64,000 nucleotides of DNA from Mesorhizobium qingshengii. GTDB lineage: Bacteria; Pseudomonadota; Alphaproteobacteria; Rhizobiales; Rhizobiaceae. Below are positions 7,842-15,645 of the stretch, one piece after another. The notes beneath the pieces are model-generated. The model saw nothing but the letters and a program-made list of their open reading frames with translations, did not search any database and was not told the origin of the DNA. The stretch is taken from assembly GCF_900103325.1 (NCBI RefSeq), contig NZ_FMXM01000014.1:1-64000 (forward strand). The letters are read 5' to 3'. Made by a program: the position numbers and the translations under genes. Position 1 is the first letter of the stretch. Each line of letters begins with the position of its first letter.

Positions 7842-8975
7842 ATGAAACCCCGTATCCTTATCCTTGGCGCCGGTTTTGGCGGGCTTGAGCTCAGCACGTC
7901 CTTGTCCGAAGCTCTGGGTGACAGCATTGCTGTCACCCTGATCGACAAGTCGGATGCCTTCGTGTTCGGGTTTGCCAAGCTCGATCTGATGTTCGGCCGC
8001 GCAACCGAGACGGCTGTGCGGCTACCCTACGCCGACTACGCCAAATCCGGCGTCACGATGAAGCGCGAGACCGTCACCGCCATCGACCCGGAACGGCGGC
8101 GCGTGACGACCGACAAGGGTGTGCACGAGGCGGACATACTGGTAGTCGCCCTCGGCGCGGATTACGACGTTTCGGCCACGCCCGGCATTACGCTCGGCCG
8201 CAACGAATTTTACTCCGTACCGGGCGCCGCCCACATGGCGAAGGTGCTGCCCGGCTTCACCCGCGGCCATGCCGTGATCGGCGTCTGCGGCGCGCCCTAT
8301 AAATGCCCGCCAGCACCCAGCGAGTGTGCCCTGATGCTGCACGACTACCTGACCGATAGAGGTGTCCGTGACAACTGCCAGATCACCTATGTGAACGCGA
8401 TGTCGAGCCCGGTGCCGCCTTCTCCCGAAACCTCGAAGGCGCTGCTCGCGGCTTTCGCCGAACGCGATATCGCCTTCATTGCGAGCACCCGCGTGGTTTC
8501 CGTGGACGAGGGCCGCAAGGTCGTGACGCTCGACAACGGCAGCGAACTGCCCTGCGATCTGTTCCTTGGCGTGCCCAGGAACCGCGCTCCGGATGTCGTC
8601 GTCGAGGCCGGCATGACCGAGGGCGGCTGGGTGACCATCGATCCCCGCACACTCGAAACCCGCTTTGCTGGCGTCTACGCGCTGGGCGATCTGGCCAATA
8701 CGGGTGCGCCGAAGGCGGGGGTCTTTGCCGAGGGCGCCGCGCGCACCGTTGCAGCGAACCTGATCGCCAGGCTGCGCCATGAGGAGCAGACGGCAAAGAA
8801 CCCAGGTGCGGGATCCTGCTACATCGAATTCGGCGCCAACAGGATCGCCAGGGTGGATGTGGATTTCTTTTCCGGCCCAAAACCCACCGGTGCTTTCTAT
8901 GAACCGTCGGAGGCGTTGCGAGTCGACAAGGTGAACTTCGGTTCCAGCCGCAAGGCCCGCTGGTTCGGGCACTGA
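7842..8975 (+). CDS. sulfide:quinone oxidoreductase-like FAD/NAD(P) flavoprotein
   Basis: Flavoprotein of 377 residues. It has an N-terminal FAD motif (ILILGAGFGGLE, residues 5-16), a second dinucleotide region, and FAGVYALGDLANTGAPKAG near residue 280 for the FAD ribityl site. VCGAPYKCPPAPSECALML near residue 147 resembles SQR and flavocytochrome c sulfide dehydrogenases, so sulfide or persulfide oxidation is plausible. Other members reduce quinones or other acceptors, so the substrate stays open. AAGAGGTGACAGT precedes the ATG. It follows the peroxiredoxin directly; together they suggest a peroxide or reactive-sulfur response. Confidence 0.82.
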   Translation: MKPRILILGAGFGGLELSTSLSEALGDSIAVTLIDKSDAFVFGFAKLDLMFGRATETAVRLPYADYAKSGVTMKRETVTAIDPERRRVTTDKGVHEADILVVALGADYDVSATPGITLGRNEFYSVPGAAHMAKVLPGFTRGHAVIGVCGAPYKCPPAPSECALMLHDYLTDRGVRDNCQITYVNAMSSPVPPSPETSKALLAAFAERDIAFIASTRVVSVDEGRKVVTLDNGSELPCDLFLGVPRNRAPDVVVEAGMTEGGWVTIDPRTLETRFAGVYALGDLANTGAPKAGVFAEGAARTVAANLIARLRHEEQTAKNPGAGSCYIEFGANRIARVDVDFFSGPKPTGAFYEPSEALRVDKVNFGSSRKARWFGH

Positions 8976-9020
8976 GCTTCGGCAAAGGCGGGCGCCGACG
9001 GCGCCCGTCCCATCCGATAG

Positions 9021-9101
9021 AGCAGGTTTGTTTGACGCAATTCGCTGGGGAAAGCGCTACGCTTTCCCGGGAAAACCGCTTCACACTTTTCCTGGAATTG
9101 C
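9021..9101. repeat. dispersed palindromic intergenic repeat, copy with expanded loop
   Basis: On the minus strand it runs from CAATTCCAGGAAAAGTGTG through GCGGTTTTCCC to GAATTGCGTCAAAC. The same modules occur at 43866-43925, but this copy has about 26 extra bases between the arms, including a GGGAAAGCG/CGCTTTCCC palindrome. It lies immediately after the MFS gene stop, where it could act as a transcript end. Confidence 0.8.
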
Positions 9102-9102
9102 T

Positions 9103-10305
9103 TCAGGCCATCTGCAGTTGCCTGCGCGGCAGTGGCGGGAAGGCGATGGCGATGCCCGCCGCGCCAAGTCCGATGATGGCCGAGCCGATGAACAGCCAGG
9201 AATAGCTGGCGTAGGCATCGAACACCATGCCGCCGGCGAGCGGTCCGAGCGCCATGCCGAGGCTGGACAGCATGGTGGCGGCGCCGAACACGGTGCCGAG
9301 GATGCGCTGCCCGAAATATTCGCGCGCCAGCACCGCATAGAGCGGCATCACGCCGCCATAGGTGGCACCGAAGATGACGGCGAGCATATAGAACTGCTCG
9401 AGCTGGCTGATCGAGAGATAGGCGGCAATCACGACCGACTGGATAGCGAGGCCCGCGATCAGCACCGGCTTGACGCCCAGCCGGTCGGCCAGCACGCCAT
9501 AGAGAAGCCGGCCACCGAGGCCCGCGAGACCCTCGACGCTGTAGATCGAGACCGCCGCCATGGGGGCGACGCCGCACAGCATGGCATAGCTCACCATGTG
9601 GAAGATCGGCCCGGAATGCGCGGCGCAGCAGGCAAAGAAGGTTAGTCCCAGCACGATGAACTGCGGCGAGCGCAGCGCTTGGCCGACCGTCATGCCGGCG
9701 CCTTCGGCAACAGGCGCGGAACTGGTCCCGGGCCCAACTGGCTGTGGCGGTTGGCGCACCAGAAGCACCGCCGGCAACAGCAGCACCCAGGCCGTGATGC
9801 CGATGTCGAACATGGCGGTGCGCCAGTCATAGGCCGAGATCAGCCAGCGGGCGAAGGGCGAGATCGTCATCGGTGCCACGCCCATGCCGGCCGAGACCAG
9901 CGACACCGCAAGGCCGCGATGGGTGTCGAACCAGCCGGTGGTCAGCGCGATCATCGGCGCGAAGAAGGCGCTGGCGGCAAGGCCGACCAGCACGCCATAG
10001 GTGACCTGGAAGGTGACGAGTGAGCCGGCGCGGCTGGCCAGCACCAGCGCCAGCCCGAGCAGCACAGCGCCGATCATCACGACGATGCGGGCGCCAAAGC
10101 GGTCCGACAGGGCGCCCCAGGCGAAGCCGCCAAGGCCCATCACCAGGAAATTGAGCGTCATGGCGCTCGAAATGCCGGCGCGCGACCAGCCGGTGTCGAT
10201 CGCCATCGGTTCGAGGAAGATCGCCAGCGAAAACATCGTGCCGATGGCGACACAGGACATCAGCGCGCCAGCGGCGACGATGACCCAACGATAGGAAAGG
10301 CTCAT
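9103..10305 (-). CDS. MFS transporter, oxalate/formate antiporter-like
   Basis: Major facilitator permease of 400 residues with about 12 membrane helices. The loop after helix 2 carries the family motif as GALSDRFGARIVV (near residue 64), and the second half has GVLADRLGVKPVLIAG. The overall pattern matches the monocarboxylate/oxalate-formate antiporter branch, which moves organic anions; the substrate cannot be read from sequence. The ATG at 10305 follows GGGAGATTTGA. It is transcribed away from a repeat-containing spacer, in the same direction as the upstream Lrp gene but about 190 bp from it. Confidence 0.9.
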   Translation of the reverse strand: MSLSYRWVIVAAGALMSCVAIGTMFSLAIFLEPMAIDTGWSRAGISSAMTLNFLVMGLGGFAWGALSDRFGARIVVMIGAVLLGLALVLASRAGSLVTFQVTYGVLVGLAASAFFAPMIALTTGWFDTHRGLAVSLVSAGMGVAPMTISPFARWLISAYDWRTAMFDIGITAWVLLLPAVLLVRQPPQPVGPGTSSAPVAEGAGMTVGQALRSPQFIVLGLTFFACCAAHSGPIFHMVSYAMLCGVAPMAAVSIYSVEGLAGLGGRLLYGVLADRLGVKPVLIAGLAIQSVVIAAYLSISQLEQFYMLAVIFGATYGGVMPLYAVLAREYFGQRILGTVFGAATMLSSLGMALGPLAGGMVFDAYASYSWLFIGSAIIGLGAAGIAIAFPPLPRRQLQMA

Positions 10306-10454
10306 TCAAATCTCCCATGCCAGAGCGCAGCGCCGCGCGCTGCTTGCATCCGAAGGACGCTGGCGCCGAGGCCGATCCTACAATCCGGTTGCATTTTTTA
10401 TCCAGTCTGGAATGGCCCCGTTTTCCCGGCCGTTTCTGGTCGCTTTCTGTATTG

Positions 10455-10490
10455 GTCGCTGCCCCAAAACCGCTTCGCACTTTTGGACGA
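10455..10490. repeat. dispersed intergenic repeat, CCAAAACCGC variant
   Basis: GCCCCAAAACCGCTTCGCAC followed by TTTTGGACGAC forms a short imperfect hairpin (CCAAAA against TTTTGG). It is related to the segment at 617-672. It lies in the spacer between the Lrp gene and the MFS gene. The remaining spacer, 10306-10454, holds nothing else I recognise. Confidence 0.55.
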
Positions 10491-10496
10491 CTGCCG

Positions 10497-10955
10497 TCAG
10501 ATCGGCAGCTCCGACGTGTACTTGATCGTCCAGCTCGGAACGTCGGTCTTGACGTTCTGCACGCCCTTGATACGGCTCAGATGCTCCGACTGGAAGCGGC
10601 GATAGTCGTCGATGTCGGCCGCCACCACGCGCACCATGGCATCGCAGTCGCCGAGCATCAGGTAGCATTCCATCACTTGCGGCAGCTTGGCCACTTCGGT
10701 GGCGAAGTGCTCGATCGTGTCCTCGTCCTGCGTCTTCAGCCAGATGCGGGTGAAGAAGGTGAGGCCCTTGCCGATGCTGGCCGGGTTGAGCACCGCGACA
10801 TAGCGGTCGATGACGCCGGCCTCCTCCAGCAGTTTCACGCGCCGCAGGCATGGCGAGGGCGACAGGCCGACTTCATTGGCCAGATCGGTGTTGGCCATGC
10901 GACCGTCGCGCTGCAGCGCCCGCAGGATCCGCTTGTCGATCTCGTCCAGCTTCAT
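10497..10955 (-). CDS. Lrp/AsnC family regulator (probable azlCD regulator)
   Basis: Regulator of 152 residues. The N-terminal helix-turn-helix (LDEIDKRILRALQRDGRMAN, then LANEVGLSPSPCLRRVKLLE) spans residues 3-50; a RAM ligand-binding domain follows (MECYLMLGDCDAMVRVVAAD near residue 95). Lrp/AsnC proteins are octameric or dimeric sensors of amino acids. It is divergent from azlC across about 170 bp. In other bacteria (AzlB of Bacillus) an Lrp protein controls the branched-chain amino acid exporter AzlCD, so the same role is likely here. The spacer carries short repeated ATGTGTGATGCC/AT-rich half-sites but no clear palindrome. Confidence 0.92.
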   Translation of the reverse strand: MKLDEIDKRILRALQRDGRMANTDLANEVGLSPSPCLRRVKLLEEAGVIDRYVAVLNPASIGKGLTFFTRIWLKTQDEDTIEHFATEVAKLPQVMECYLMLGDCDAMVRVVAADIDDYRRFQSEHLSRIKGVQNVKTDVPSWTIKYTSELPI

Positions 10956-11128
10956 TGGCTGCGGATTCCATCATTTATCAGAATTGTGATGTGTGATGCC
11001 AATTTTTGGCAGATGAAACGCATCTTCGCAATCAAATTGCGGACAGGCTTGGGTATGCTTGCCGCCGACATCACGAGACTTCAAACTCAACCGGAAGCGG
11101 CGGCCGCGAGGCCAGCCCATGGATAGCC

Positions 11129-11863
11129 ATGAGCATTTCACAGGCAGTCGAGACGACTGGCGATGGTTCGAGATCCGAGTTCCGCCGTGGCGTGGCGTCA
11201 TGCGCGCCGGTGCTGTTCGGCACCATCCCCTATGCGCTGGTGCTTGGAGCCCAGGCCACGCAGAAGGGCTTGAGCGTCGTCGAACTGCCTGTCATGACAG
11301 GGCTGAATTTCGCCGGCGGCTCGGAATTCGCCGCAATCCAGTTGTGGACATCGCCGCCGCACATCGTGCTCGTCGTCGCCATCACGTTCCTGGTCAACAG
11401 CCGGCATCTGCTGATGGGCGCGGCCCTGGCGCCGTTCCTGCGTCATCTGCCGCGACGCAAGATGTTTCCGGCGCTGTTCTTCCTATGCGACGAGAGCTGG
11501 GCGCTCGGCCTTGCCGACGCCAGGCAGCGTGCCGCCGCAGGCGTAACGCCTGCCTTCAGCCCGCGTTATTACATGGGCGCGGCACTTGCGATGTATCTCA
11601 CCTGGGTGGCCTTCACCACGACAGGGGCCTTGCTCGGCCCGATGCTGGGCGATGTCGAGACCTATGGTTTCGACATGGCGTTTCCAGCTGTCTTCCTGGT
11701 GCTGATGCGTGGCATGTGGAAGGGCGTGGCGGCGGCGCGGCCCTGGCTCGCCAGCCTGGTCGTCGCCGCACTTGCCTATCTCTTCATTCCGGGCGCCTGG
11801 TATGTCGCCGCCGGCGCCGTGTCGGGGCTGGTCTCGGCTTGGCTGATGGCAGGTGATGCATGA
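11129..11863 (+). CDS. azlC: AzlC family branched-chain amino acid exporter, large subunit
   Basis: Inner-membrane protein of 244 residues with about seven to eight hydrophobic helices. PVLFGTIPYALVLGAQA, TGLNFAGGSEFAAIQLW, VNSRHLLMGAALAPF and LFFLCDESWAL are standard AzlC signatures. AzlC and AzlD together export branched-chain amino acids or analogues. The ATG at 11129 fits the family N-terminus (RRGVASCAPVLFG); the ribosome site is weak, and an in-frame extension to 11006 looks non-coding. azlD overlaps its stop by four bases. Confidence 0.9.
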   Translation: MSISQAVETTGDGSRSEFRRGVASCAPVLFGTIPYALVLGAQATQKGLSVVELPVMTGLNFAGGSEFAAIQLWTSPPHIVLVVAITFLVNSRHLLMGAALAPFLRHLPRRKMFPALFFLCDESWALGLADARQRAAAGVTPAFSPRYYMGAALAMYLTWVAFTTTGALLGPMLGDVETYGFDMAFPAVFLVLMRGMWKGVAAARPWLASLVVAALAYLFIPGAWYVAAGAVSGLVSAWLMAGDA

Positions 11864-12159
11864 TCGATCCCGCGACCCTTCTCACCATCGTGCTGATGGC
11901 CGGCATCACCTATCTGACGCGGATCGGCGGCTATGTCGTGCTGCGCAACCGCGTGCTCAGCGCCCGCGCCACGGCGGTGATGGAAGCGGCGCCCGGTTGC
12001 GTGCTGATCTCGGTCATCGCACCGGCCTTCGTGTCGAGGCACCCTGCCGACCTCCTGGCGCTGGCGATCACTTTCGCCGCCGCGACAAGGCTGTCCATGC
12101 TGCCGACCGTTCTGATTGGGGTCGCCTCGGCGGGGCTGCTGCGGCATTTCATCGGATAG
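11860..12159 (+). CDS. azlD: AzlD family transporter small subunit
   Basis: Small membrane protein of 99 residues with three or four helices. The start TLLTIVLMAGITYLTRIGGY and the later AAPGCVLISVIAPAF are typical of AzlD. It is the obligate partner of AzlC. ATGA at 11860-11863 is both its start and the azlC stop, indicating translational coupling. A convergent toxin-antitoxin operon begins 20 bp after its stop. Confidence 0.9.
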   Translation: MIDPATLLTIVLMAGITYLTRIGGYVVLRNRVLSARATAVMEAAPGCVLISVIAPAFVSRHPADLLALAITFAAATRLSMLPTVLIGVASAGLLRHFIG

Positions 12160-12179
12160 AAAAGCAGCTCCGGTTGGGC

Positions 12180-12473
12180 TCACAGGGTCTGCGGCCACTG
12201 TTGGGCGGCGTGTATGACGGTGAGTATTTCGATGGTATCTCCGTTTACACGGTAAGGGAGGATATAGGGAATATCGACCAAAACGAGCTCTCGCGTCGCT
12301 TTGATGCGCCCAACGCGACCCATGGCTGGCTGCTCGGTGAGCAACTCCGCCGCCGACAAGATACGCGCAATGACACGAGCGGCCGCCTCGGGACTGTCTT
12401 CCTCGATATGCGCGCCGATTTCGTCAAGCCGACGCAATGCCCGCTTGGTCCAGCGGATTGTCCTTCGGCTCAC
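12180..12473 (-). CDS. RelE/ParE family toxin
   Basis: Protein of 97 residues with the RelE/ParE fold: IRWTKRALRRLDEIGAHIEE at the start, PAMGRVGRIKATRELVLVDI in the middle and PYRVNGDTIEILTVIHAAQQ at the end, the usual closing strand with HAAQ/HxxR. RelE-type toxins cut mRNA on ribosomes and ParE-type toxins poison gyrase; length and the RHH partner favour a ParE-like toxin but do not prove it. The stop of the upstream antitoxin gene is two bases before its start, so they form one operon. Confidence 0.9.
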   Translation of the reverse strand: MSRRTIRWTKRALRRLDEIGAHIEEDSPEAAARVIARILSAAELLTEQPAMGRVGRIKATRELVLVDIPYILPYRVNGDTIEILTVIHAAQQWPQTL

Positions 12474-12475
12474 AA

Positions 12476-12715
12476 TCAGCCGGCGGACTTGACGTATTTC
12501 CCGATCACGGCGGCCAACTCTTGCTCATTGGCAAATTCACCACGATCGGCCTCGGCCAACCCTGCCTCTATCTCCGCGAGCTGCCATTCCTGGCGGGCTA
12601 CAAAGTCCTCAATGGCCTGGGCGGCCACATAAGAGCGCGAGCGGTCAAGCTTTTCGGCAAGCTGGTCGAGCCTGTCTGTCGTGTCGTCTGGGAGCCGTAC
12701 GGTAAAAGCGGTCAT
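12476..12715 (-). CDS. ribbon-helix-helix (CopG/ParD-like) antitoxin
   Basis: Antitoxin of 79 residues. The N-terminal ribbon-helix-helix FTVRLPDDTTDRLDQLAEKL, then RSRSYVAAQAIEDFVARQEW, occupies residues 4-45 and binds DNA as a dimer. The acidic C-terminus (EIEAGLAEADRGEFANEQEL) would wrap the toxin. It is the first gene of the leftward pair. A near-perfect 16-bp inverted repeat sits just upstream of its start and is probably the operator for autorepression by the complex. Confidence 0.9.
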   Translation of the reverse strand: MTAFTVRLPDDTTDRLDQLAEKLDRSRSYVAAQAIEDFVARQEWQLAEIEAGLAEADRGEFANEQELAAVIGKYVKSAG

Positions 12716-12722
12716 AGTTACA

Positions 12723-12765
12723 ATTCACGTTGGTTCACTATGATTATTGGTGAACCAAGGTGAAT
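12723..12765. promoter_or_regulatory. operator of the RelE/ParE-type toxin-antitoxin operon
   Basis: ATTCACGTTGGTTCAC at 12723-12738 pairs with GTGAACCAAGGTGAAT at 12750-12765, 15 of 16 positions, around an AT-rich 11-bp spacer. Each arm carries the half-site TTCAC twice, so four ribbon-helix-helix dimers could bind in a row. It starts seven bases upstream of the antitoxin start codon, overlapping the expected promoter. Confidence 0.8.
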
Positions 12766-12830
12766 CGTCAAGGCTGCCATATCGGGAAGCAAGCGGCGAG
12801 GGGCTGCCCACGCTTTCAAGAGACAGCAAG

Positions 12831-12857
12831 AAAAAGGCAGACGCGAAAGCGCCTGCC
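12831..12857 (-). terminator. intrinsic terminator of the azoreductase gene
   Basis: Read on the minus strand, GGCAGGCGC, loop TTTC, GCGTCTGCC is a nine-pair stem with one mismatch, followed by TTTTT. It lies 25 bases after the azoreductase stop. Confidence 0.75.
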
Positions 12858-12881
12858 CTTTCAATTCGAAGCTGTTTCCGC

Positions 12882-13520
12882 TTAGGCCGCAGCCGCGGCA
12901 ACCTGCTGGCTGGCGGCGACCACGGCATCGACCTTGGCGGTCGCCTTGGCAAGCGCGGCGGTCACCGCGTCAGGGCCCATGCCGACGCCTTCGATGCGGA
13001 TGACGTCGACATCGGTCATGCCGATGAAGCCGAGCACGCTGCGCAGGTAAGGAATGGCGTGATCCATCTGCACGGCCGCACCTTCGGAGTAGATGCCGCC
13101 GGAAGCCAGCACGATATAGACCTTCTTGCCGGTGACGAGGCCCTTGGGGCCGTTCTCGCCATAGGCAAAGCTCTTGCCGGAGCGGGCGACGTGATCGACC
13201 CACGACTTCAGCGTCGAGGAGATGTTGAAGTTGATGAAGCCGGTGGCGAGGATCACCGTGTCGGCGGCGAACAGCTCGTCGAGCGCGACGTCGGAAACGC
13301 CGACCACTTCGGCCTGGCGCGCGGTGCGGGATTCGGCCGGTGTGTAGATGCCGGTCGCATAGTCGGCATCGATATGCGGCAGCGGGTTGGCGACGAGATC
13401 GCGCACGACAAGCGTGTTCGACGGATCGACGGCAAGCAGCTTCTCGGCGAATTCGGTGGCGATGCGAGTCGAGTGCGAGGCGGCGCCACGCGGGCTCGAG
13501 GTTACAAGAAGAATGGACAT
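12882..13520 (-). CDS. azoR: FMN-dependent NADH-azoreductase
   Basis: Flavodoxin-fold enzyme of 212 residues that reduces quinones and azo compounds with NADH using FMN. SSPRGAASHST (residues 8-18) is the FMN phosphate loop, and GFINFNISSTLKSWVDHVAR near residue 94 with YIVLASGGIYSEG near residue 134 form the flavin and dimer sites. Length and motifs match AzoR. GGAGAGACCCGC precedes the ATG. It is divergent from a LysR gene 108 bp away, which is its likely activator; an intrinsic terminator follows. Confidence 0.93.
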   Translation of the reverse strand: MSILLVTSSPRGAASHSTRIATEFAEKLLAVDPSNTLVVRDLVANPLPHIDADYATGIYTPAESRTARQAEVVGVSDVALDELFAADTVILATGFINFNISSTLKSWVDHVARSGKSFAYGENGPKGLVTGKKVYIVLASGGIYSEGAAVQMDHAIPYLRSVLGFIGMTDVDVIRIEGVGMGPDAVTAALAKATAKVDAVVAASQQVAAAAA

Positions 13521-13589
13521 AGCGGGTCTCTCCAGTGGAAATTGAATTGTCCCGCCAGATATGGGGCTACCATCTCATCTGAAAAACTG

Positions 13590-13604
13590 GTATATTTTCT
13601 ATAC
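13590..13604. promoter_or_regulatory. probable LysR box between azoR and its LysR regulator
   Basis: GTATA-TTTTC-TATAC is a perfect inverted repeat with a five-base spacer in the 108-bp divergent region. It matches the size and T-N11-A layout of LysR-family binding sites and lies 24 bp upstream of the LysR start codon. Confidence 0.6.
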
Positions 13605-13628
13605 GATCCATCTATAAAACAGATATAT

Positions 13629-14585
13629 ATGCAACCCAATCCGACACTCGACCAGCTTCAGATATTCGTTGCCGTCGCCGATACCGGCAGTTTCTCGGCC
13701 GCCGGCCGCAAGCTCAACCGGGCGCAATCCGTGATCAGCTATGGCATCGCCAATCTCGAGGTTCAGCTTGGGCTGAAGCTGTTCGAACGCGAGGGTACGC
13801 GCGAGCCACAACTGACCGAGATCGGCCGGGCGATGCTGGAGGATGCACGCCGCATGGTCGGCGTGCTGCAGCGCATCCGCTCGCGCGTCGATGGTCACAG
13901 GCAAGGTCTGGAGGCGGAAGTCGCGATATCGGTCGACATGTCGCTGCCGTCGCCGGTGCTGGTGCGGGTGCTGAAGGCGTTCGAGGCGCAGTTTCCAACG
14001 GTCATGCTGCGGCTGCATATCGGCTCGCTCGGGCTGATCATCGATCATGTCGTCAACGGCGAGGCCGATCTTGGCGTCGGCGGCATTCCGGGCGACGCCG
14101 ACGTGCACCTTCTGCGCATTGGCTTCACCTCGATGGTGCCGGTTGCGGCACCCAGCCACCCGCTGGCGCTGCTGCCCAAACCGGTGCCACTGGAGGATGT
14201 GCGCGAATACACGCAGTTGGTCGTCTCCGACCAGTCGGAGCGCACCAAGGGACACGACTACGGCGTGTTCGCCTATCGCACCTGGCGGCTGACCGATGTG
14301 CGCACCAAGCATGCGCTGATGCGCGAGGGGCTGGGCTGGGGCGGGCTGCCGCGATGGCTGGTCGCCGACGACCTGGCGAGCGGCCGGCTGGTCGAGTTGG
14401 ATCTGGAGCCCTACAGCGAGGTGCGCTCGCCGCTGTTTGCCATGCACCGCGCTGACCGCAGCCCGAAACCGGCGGCTGCCTGGCTTATCGACCAGTTCAA
14501 GCGCCAGCTCGGCTGTTTCAACGAGTTCGAGCCGGACCAGGTGCCTGACGAAGAGCCGGAGACAATCCATCAATCAGCGCCATGA
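13629..14585 (+). CDS. LysR family regulator, divergent from azoR
   Basis: Regulator of 318 residues. The helix-turn-helix (LDQLQIFVAVADTGSFSAAG, then NRAQSVISYGIANLE) lies at residues 7-60, followed by a LysR substrate-binding domain (residues 90-295). The ATG at 13629 is the natural family start; the frame is open much further upstream only because of GC-rich antisense DNA over azoR. A quinone or electrophile-sensing role is plausible from the azoR neighbour. Its last 68 bp overlap the 3' end of the convergent TetR gene. Confidence 0.92.
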   Translation: MQPNPTLDQLQIFVAVADTGSFSAAGRKLNRAQSVISYGIANLEVQLGLKLFEREGTREPQLTEIGRAMLEDARRMVGVLQRIRSRVDGHRQGLEAEVAISVDMSLPSPVLVRVLKAFEAQFPTVMLRLHIGSLGLIIDHVVNGEADLGVGGIPGDADVHLLRIGFTSMVPVAAPSHPLALLPKPVPLEDVREYTQLVVSDQSERTKGHDYGVFAYRTWRLTDVRTKHALMREGLGWGGLPRWLVADDLASGRLVELDLEPYSEVRSPLFAMHRADRSPKPAAAWLIDQFKRQLGCFNEFEPDQVPDEEPETIHQSAP

Positions 14586-15144
14586 GAACGGCGCGGTAGT
14601 CCTCGGCTGAGGCGCCGGCCTCGATGGCCAGTGCCGCACGGTCGAAGGCGGAAGCAAGCAGCGCGGTCAGCGCCTCCGCCGGCAGTCTCGTCATCGTGTG
14701 GGTCCGCATCGCCGCGACAAGACCCTCGCGCAGCGAGCGGTTGCCGTGGCGGTTGTCGATCGCGTCCATGGCGGCGCGCCCCAGCACGGCCGGACCATCG
14801 AGCAGCAACAGCCGCGTGCGGCCGGGCGCGCGCATGGCGGCGAGATAGGCATCGGAGCCGGCAATCAGCGCGTCGCGGGCATCGAGCGAGGACGGCGAGG
14901 CGCGCTCGATCTCGTCCGCCACCGCCGCCGCTTCCTGCTCGACCACGGCGGCGAACAGCGCCTGCTTGTCGGCAAAATGGTGGTAGAGCGCGCCGCGCGT
15001 CACGCCGGCGGCGGCGACGATCTCGGGCGTTCCGGTCTCGGCATAGGATTTTTCGGTGAACAGTTTTCGCGCGGCGGCGATCAGGTCGGCACGCGTCGCC
15101 TCGGTGCGGTCACGGTTGGAGCGGCGCGCGGATTCCTGTTGCAT
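14518..15144 (-). CDS. TetR family repressor
   Basis: Repressor of 208 residues. The N-terminal DNA-binding domain (ADLIAAARKLFTEKSYAET, then IVAAAGVTRGALYHHFADK) spans about residues 20-65; the remainder is a helical ligand domain ending in GLSPALRQAPGPARTR. The start at 15144 is placed beside the operator repeats. It is divergent from a VOC gene with 66 bp between start codons, making that gene the likely target. Its stop lies inside the convergent LysR gene, an unusual 68-bp tail-to-tail overlap. Confidence 0.92.
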   Translation of the reverse strand: MQQESARRSNRDRTEATRADLIAAARKLFTEKSYAETGTPEIVAAAGVTRGALYHHFADKQALFAAVVEQEAAAVADEIERASPSSLDARDALIAGSDAYLAAMRAPGRTRLLLLDGPAVLGRAAMDAIDNRHGNRSLREGLVAAMRTHTMTRLPAEALTALLASAFDRAALAIEAGASAEDYRAVLMALIDGLSPALRQAPGPARTR

Positions 15145-15194
15145 ACATGCAGCCTGTATGTTAATTCGATTCACATGCAGACTGTATGTTAATT
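15145..15194. promoter_or_regulatory. two 22-bp direct-repeat operators between tetR and the VOC gene
   Basis: ACATGCAGCCTGTATGTTAA at 15145-15164 (followed by TT) and ACATGCAGACTGTATGTTAA at 15173-15192 (followed by TT) are 22-bp repeats differing at one base, spaced 28 bp apart. Each contains an imperfect palindrome ACATGCAG-N-CTGTATGT. They fill the 66-bp divergent spacer and directly abut the TetR start codon, so TetR probably represses both directions. Confidence 0.82.
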
Positions 15195-15210
15195 GACGGG
15201 AGAAGGAAAG

Positions 15211-15636
15211 ATGAAGACCACCAGCTACTATCCGGTGCTGATGACCGGCGACGTCGCCGGCACGGCGGCCTTCTATGTCGAGCATTTTGGCTTCCAGCCG
15301 CTGTTTGAAAGCGACTGGTACGTGCATCTGCAATCGGCTGAGAGCAAGCGCGTCAATCTCGGCATCGTCCAGGGCGACCACGAAACCATCCCGGAAGAGG
15401 GGCGGGGCCGCGCATCGGGCCTGCTGATCAATTTCGAGGTCCGCGACCCCGACGCGGTCTATCAACGGGTCCTGGCCGCCGGCCTGCCGATCCTGCGTTC
15501 CCTGCGGGACGAGCCCTTCGGCCAGCGCCATTTCATCACCAGGGATCCCAATGGCGTGCTGATCGACGTCATCAAGCCAATCCCGCCGAGCGAGGAGTTC
15601 CTGGCGCAATATGCGGAGGGTGCTGCGGGGGCCTGA
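15211..15636 (+). CDS. VOC superfamily (glyoxalase/bleomycin-resistance-like) protein
   Basis: Protein of 141 residues with the paired beta-alpha-beta-beta-beta modules of the VOC fold: YYPVLMTGDVAGTAAFYVEH at the start and QRHFITRDPNGVLIDVIKPI near the end. The metal ligands and reaction are not certain; such proteins include glyoxalases, thiol transferases and drug-binding proteins. GGGAGAAGGAAAG precedes the ATG at 15211, preferred over TTG at 15193. Two 22-bp operators upstream indicate TetR control. Confidence 0.88.
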   Translation: MKTTSYYPVLMTGDVAGTAAFYVEHFGFQPLFESDWYVHLQSAESKRVNLGIVQGDHETIPEEGRGRASGLLINFEVRDPDAVYQRVLAAGLPILRSLRDEPFGQRHFITRDPNGVLIDVIKPIPPSEEFLAQYAEGAAGA

Positions 15637-15645
15637 GCAGTGGCC

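Noticed and set aside
12747..13628. Possible long N-terminal extension of the LysR protein at 13629
   Set aside because: The extension is antisense to azoR and has no domain; the LysR helix-turn-helix begins right after the ATG at 13629.
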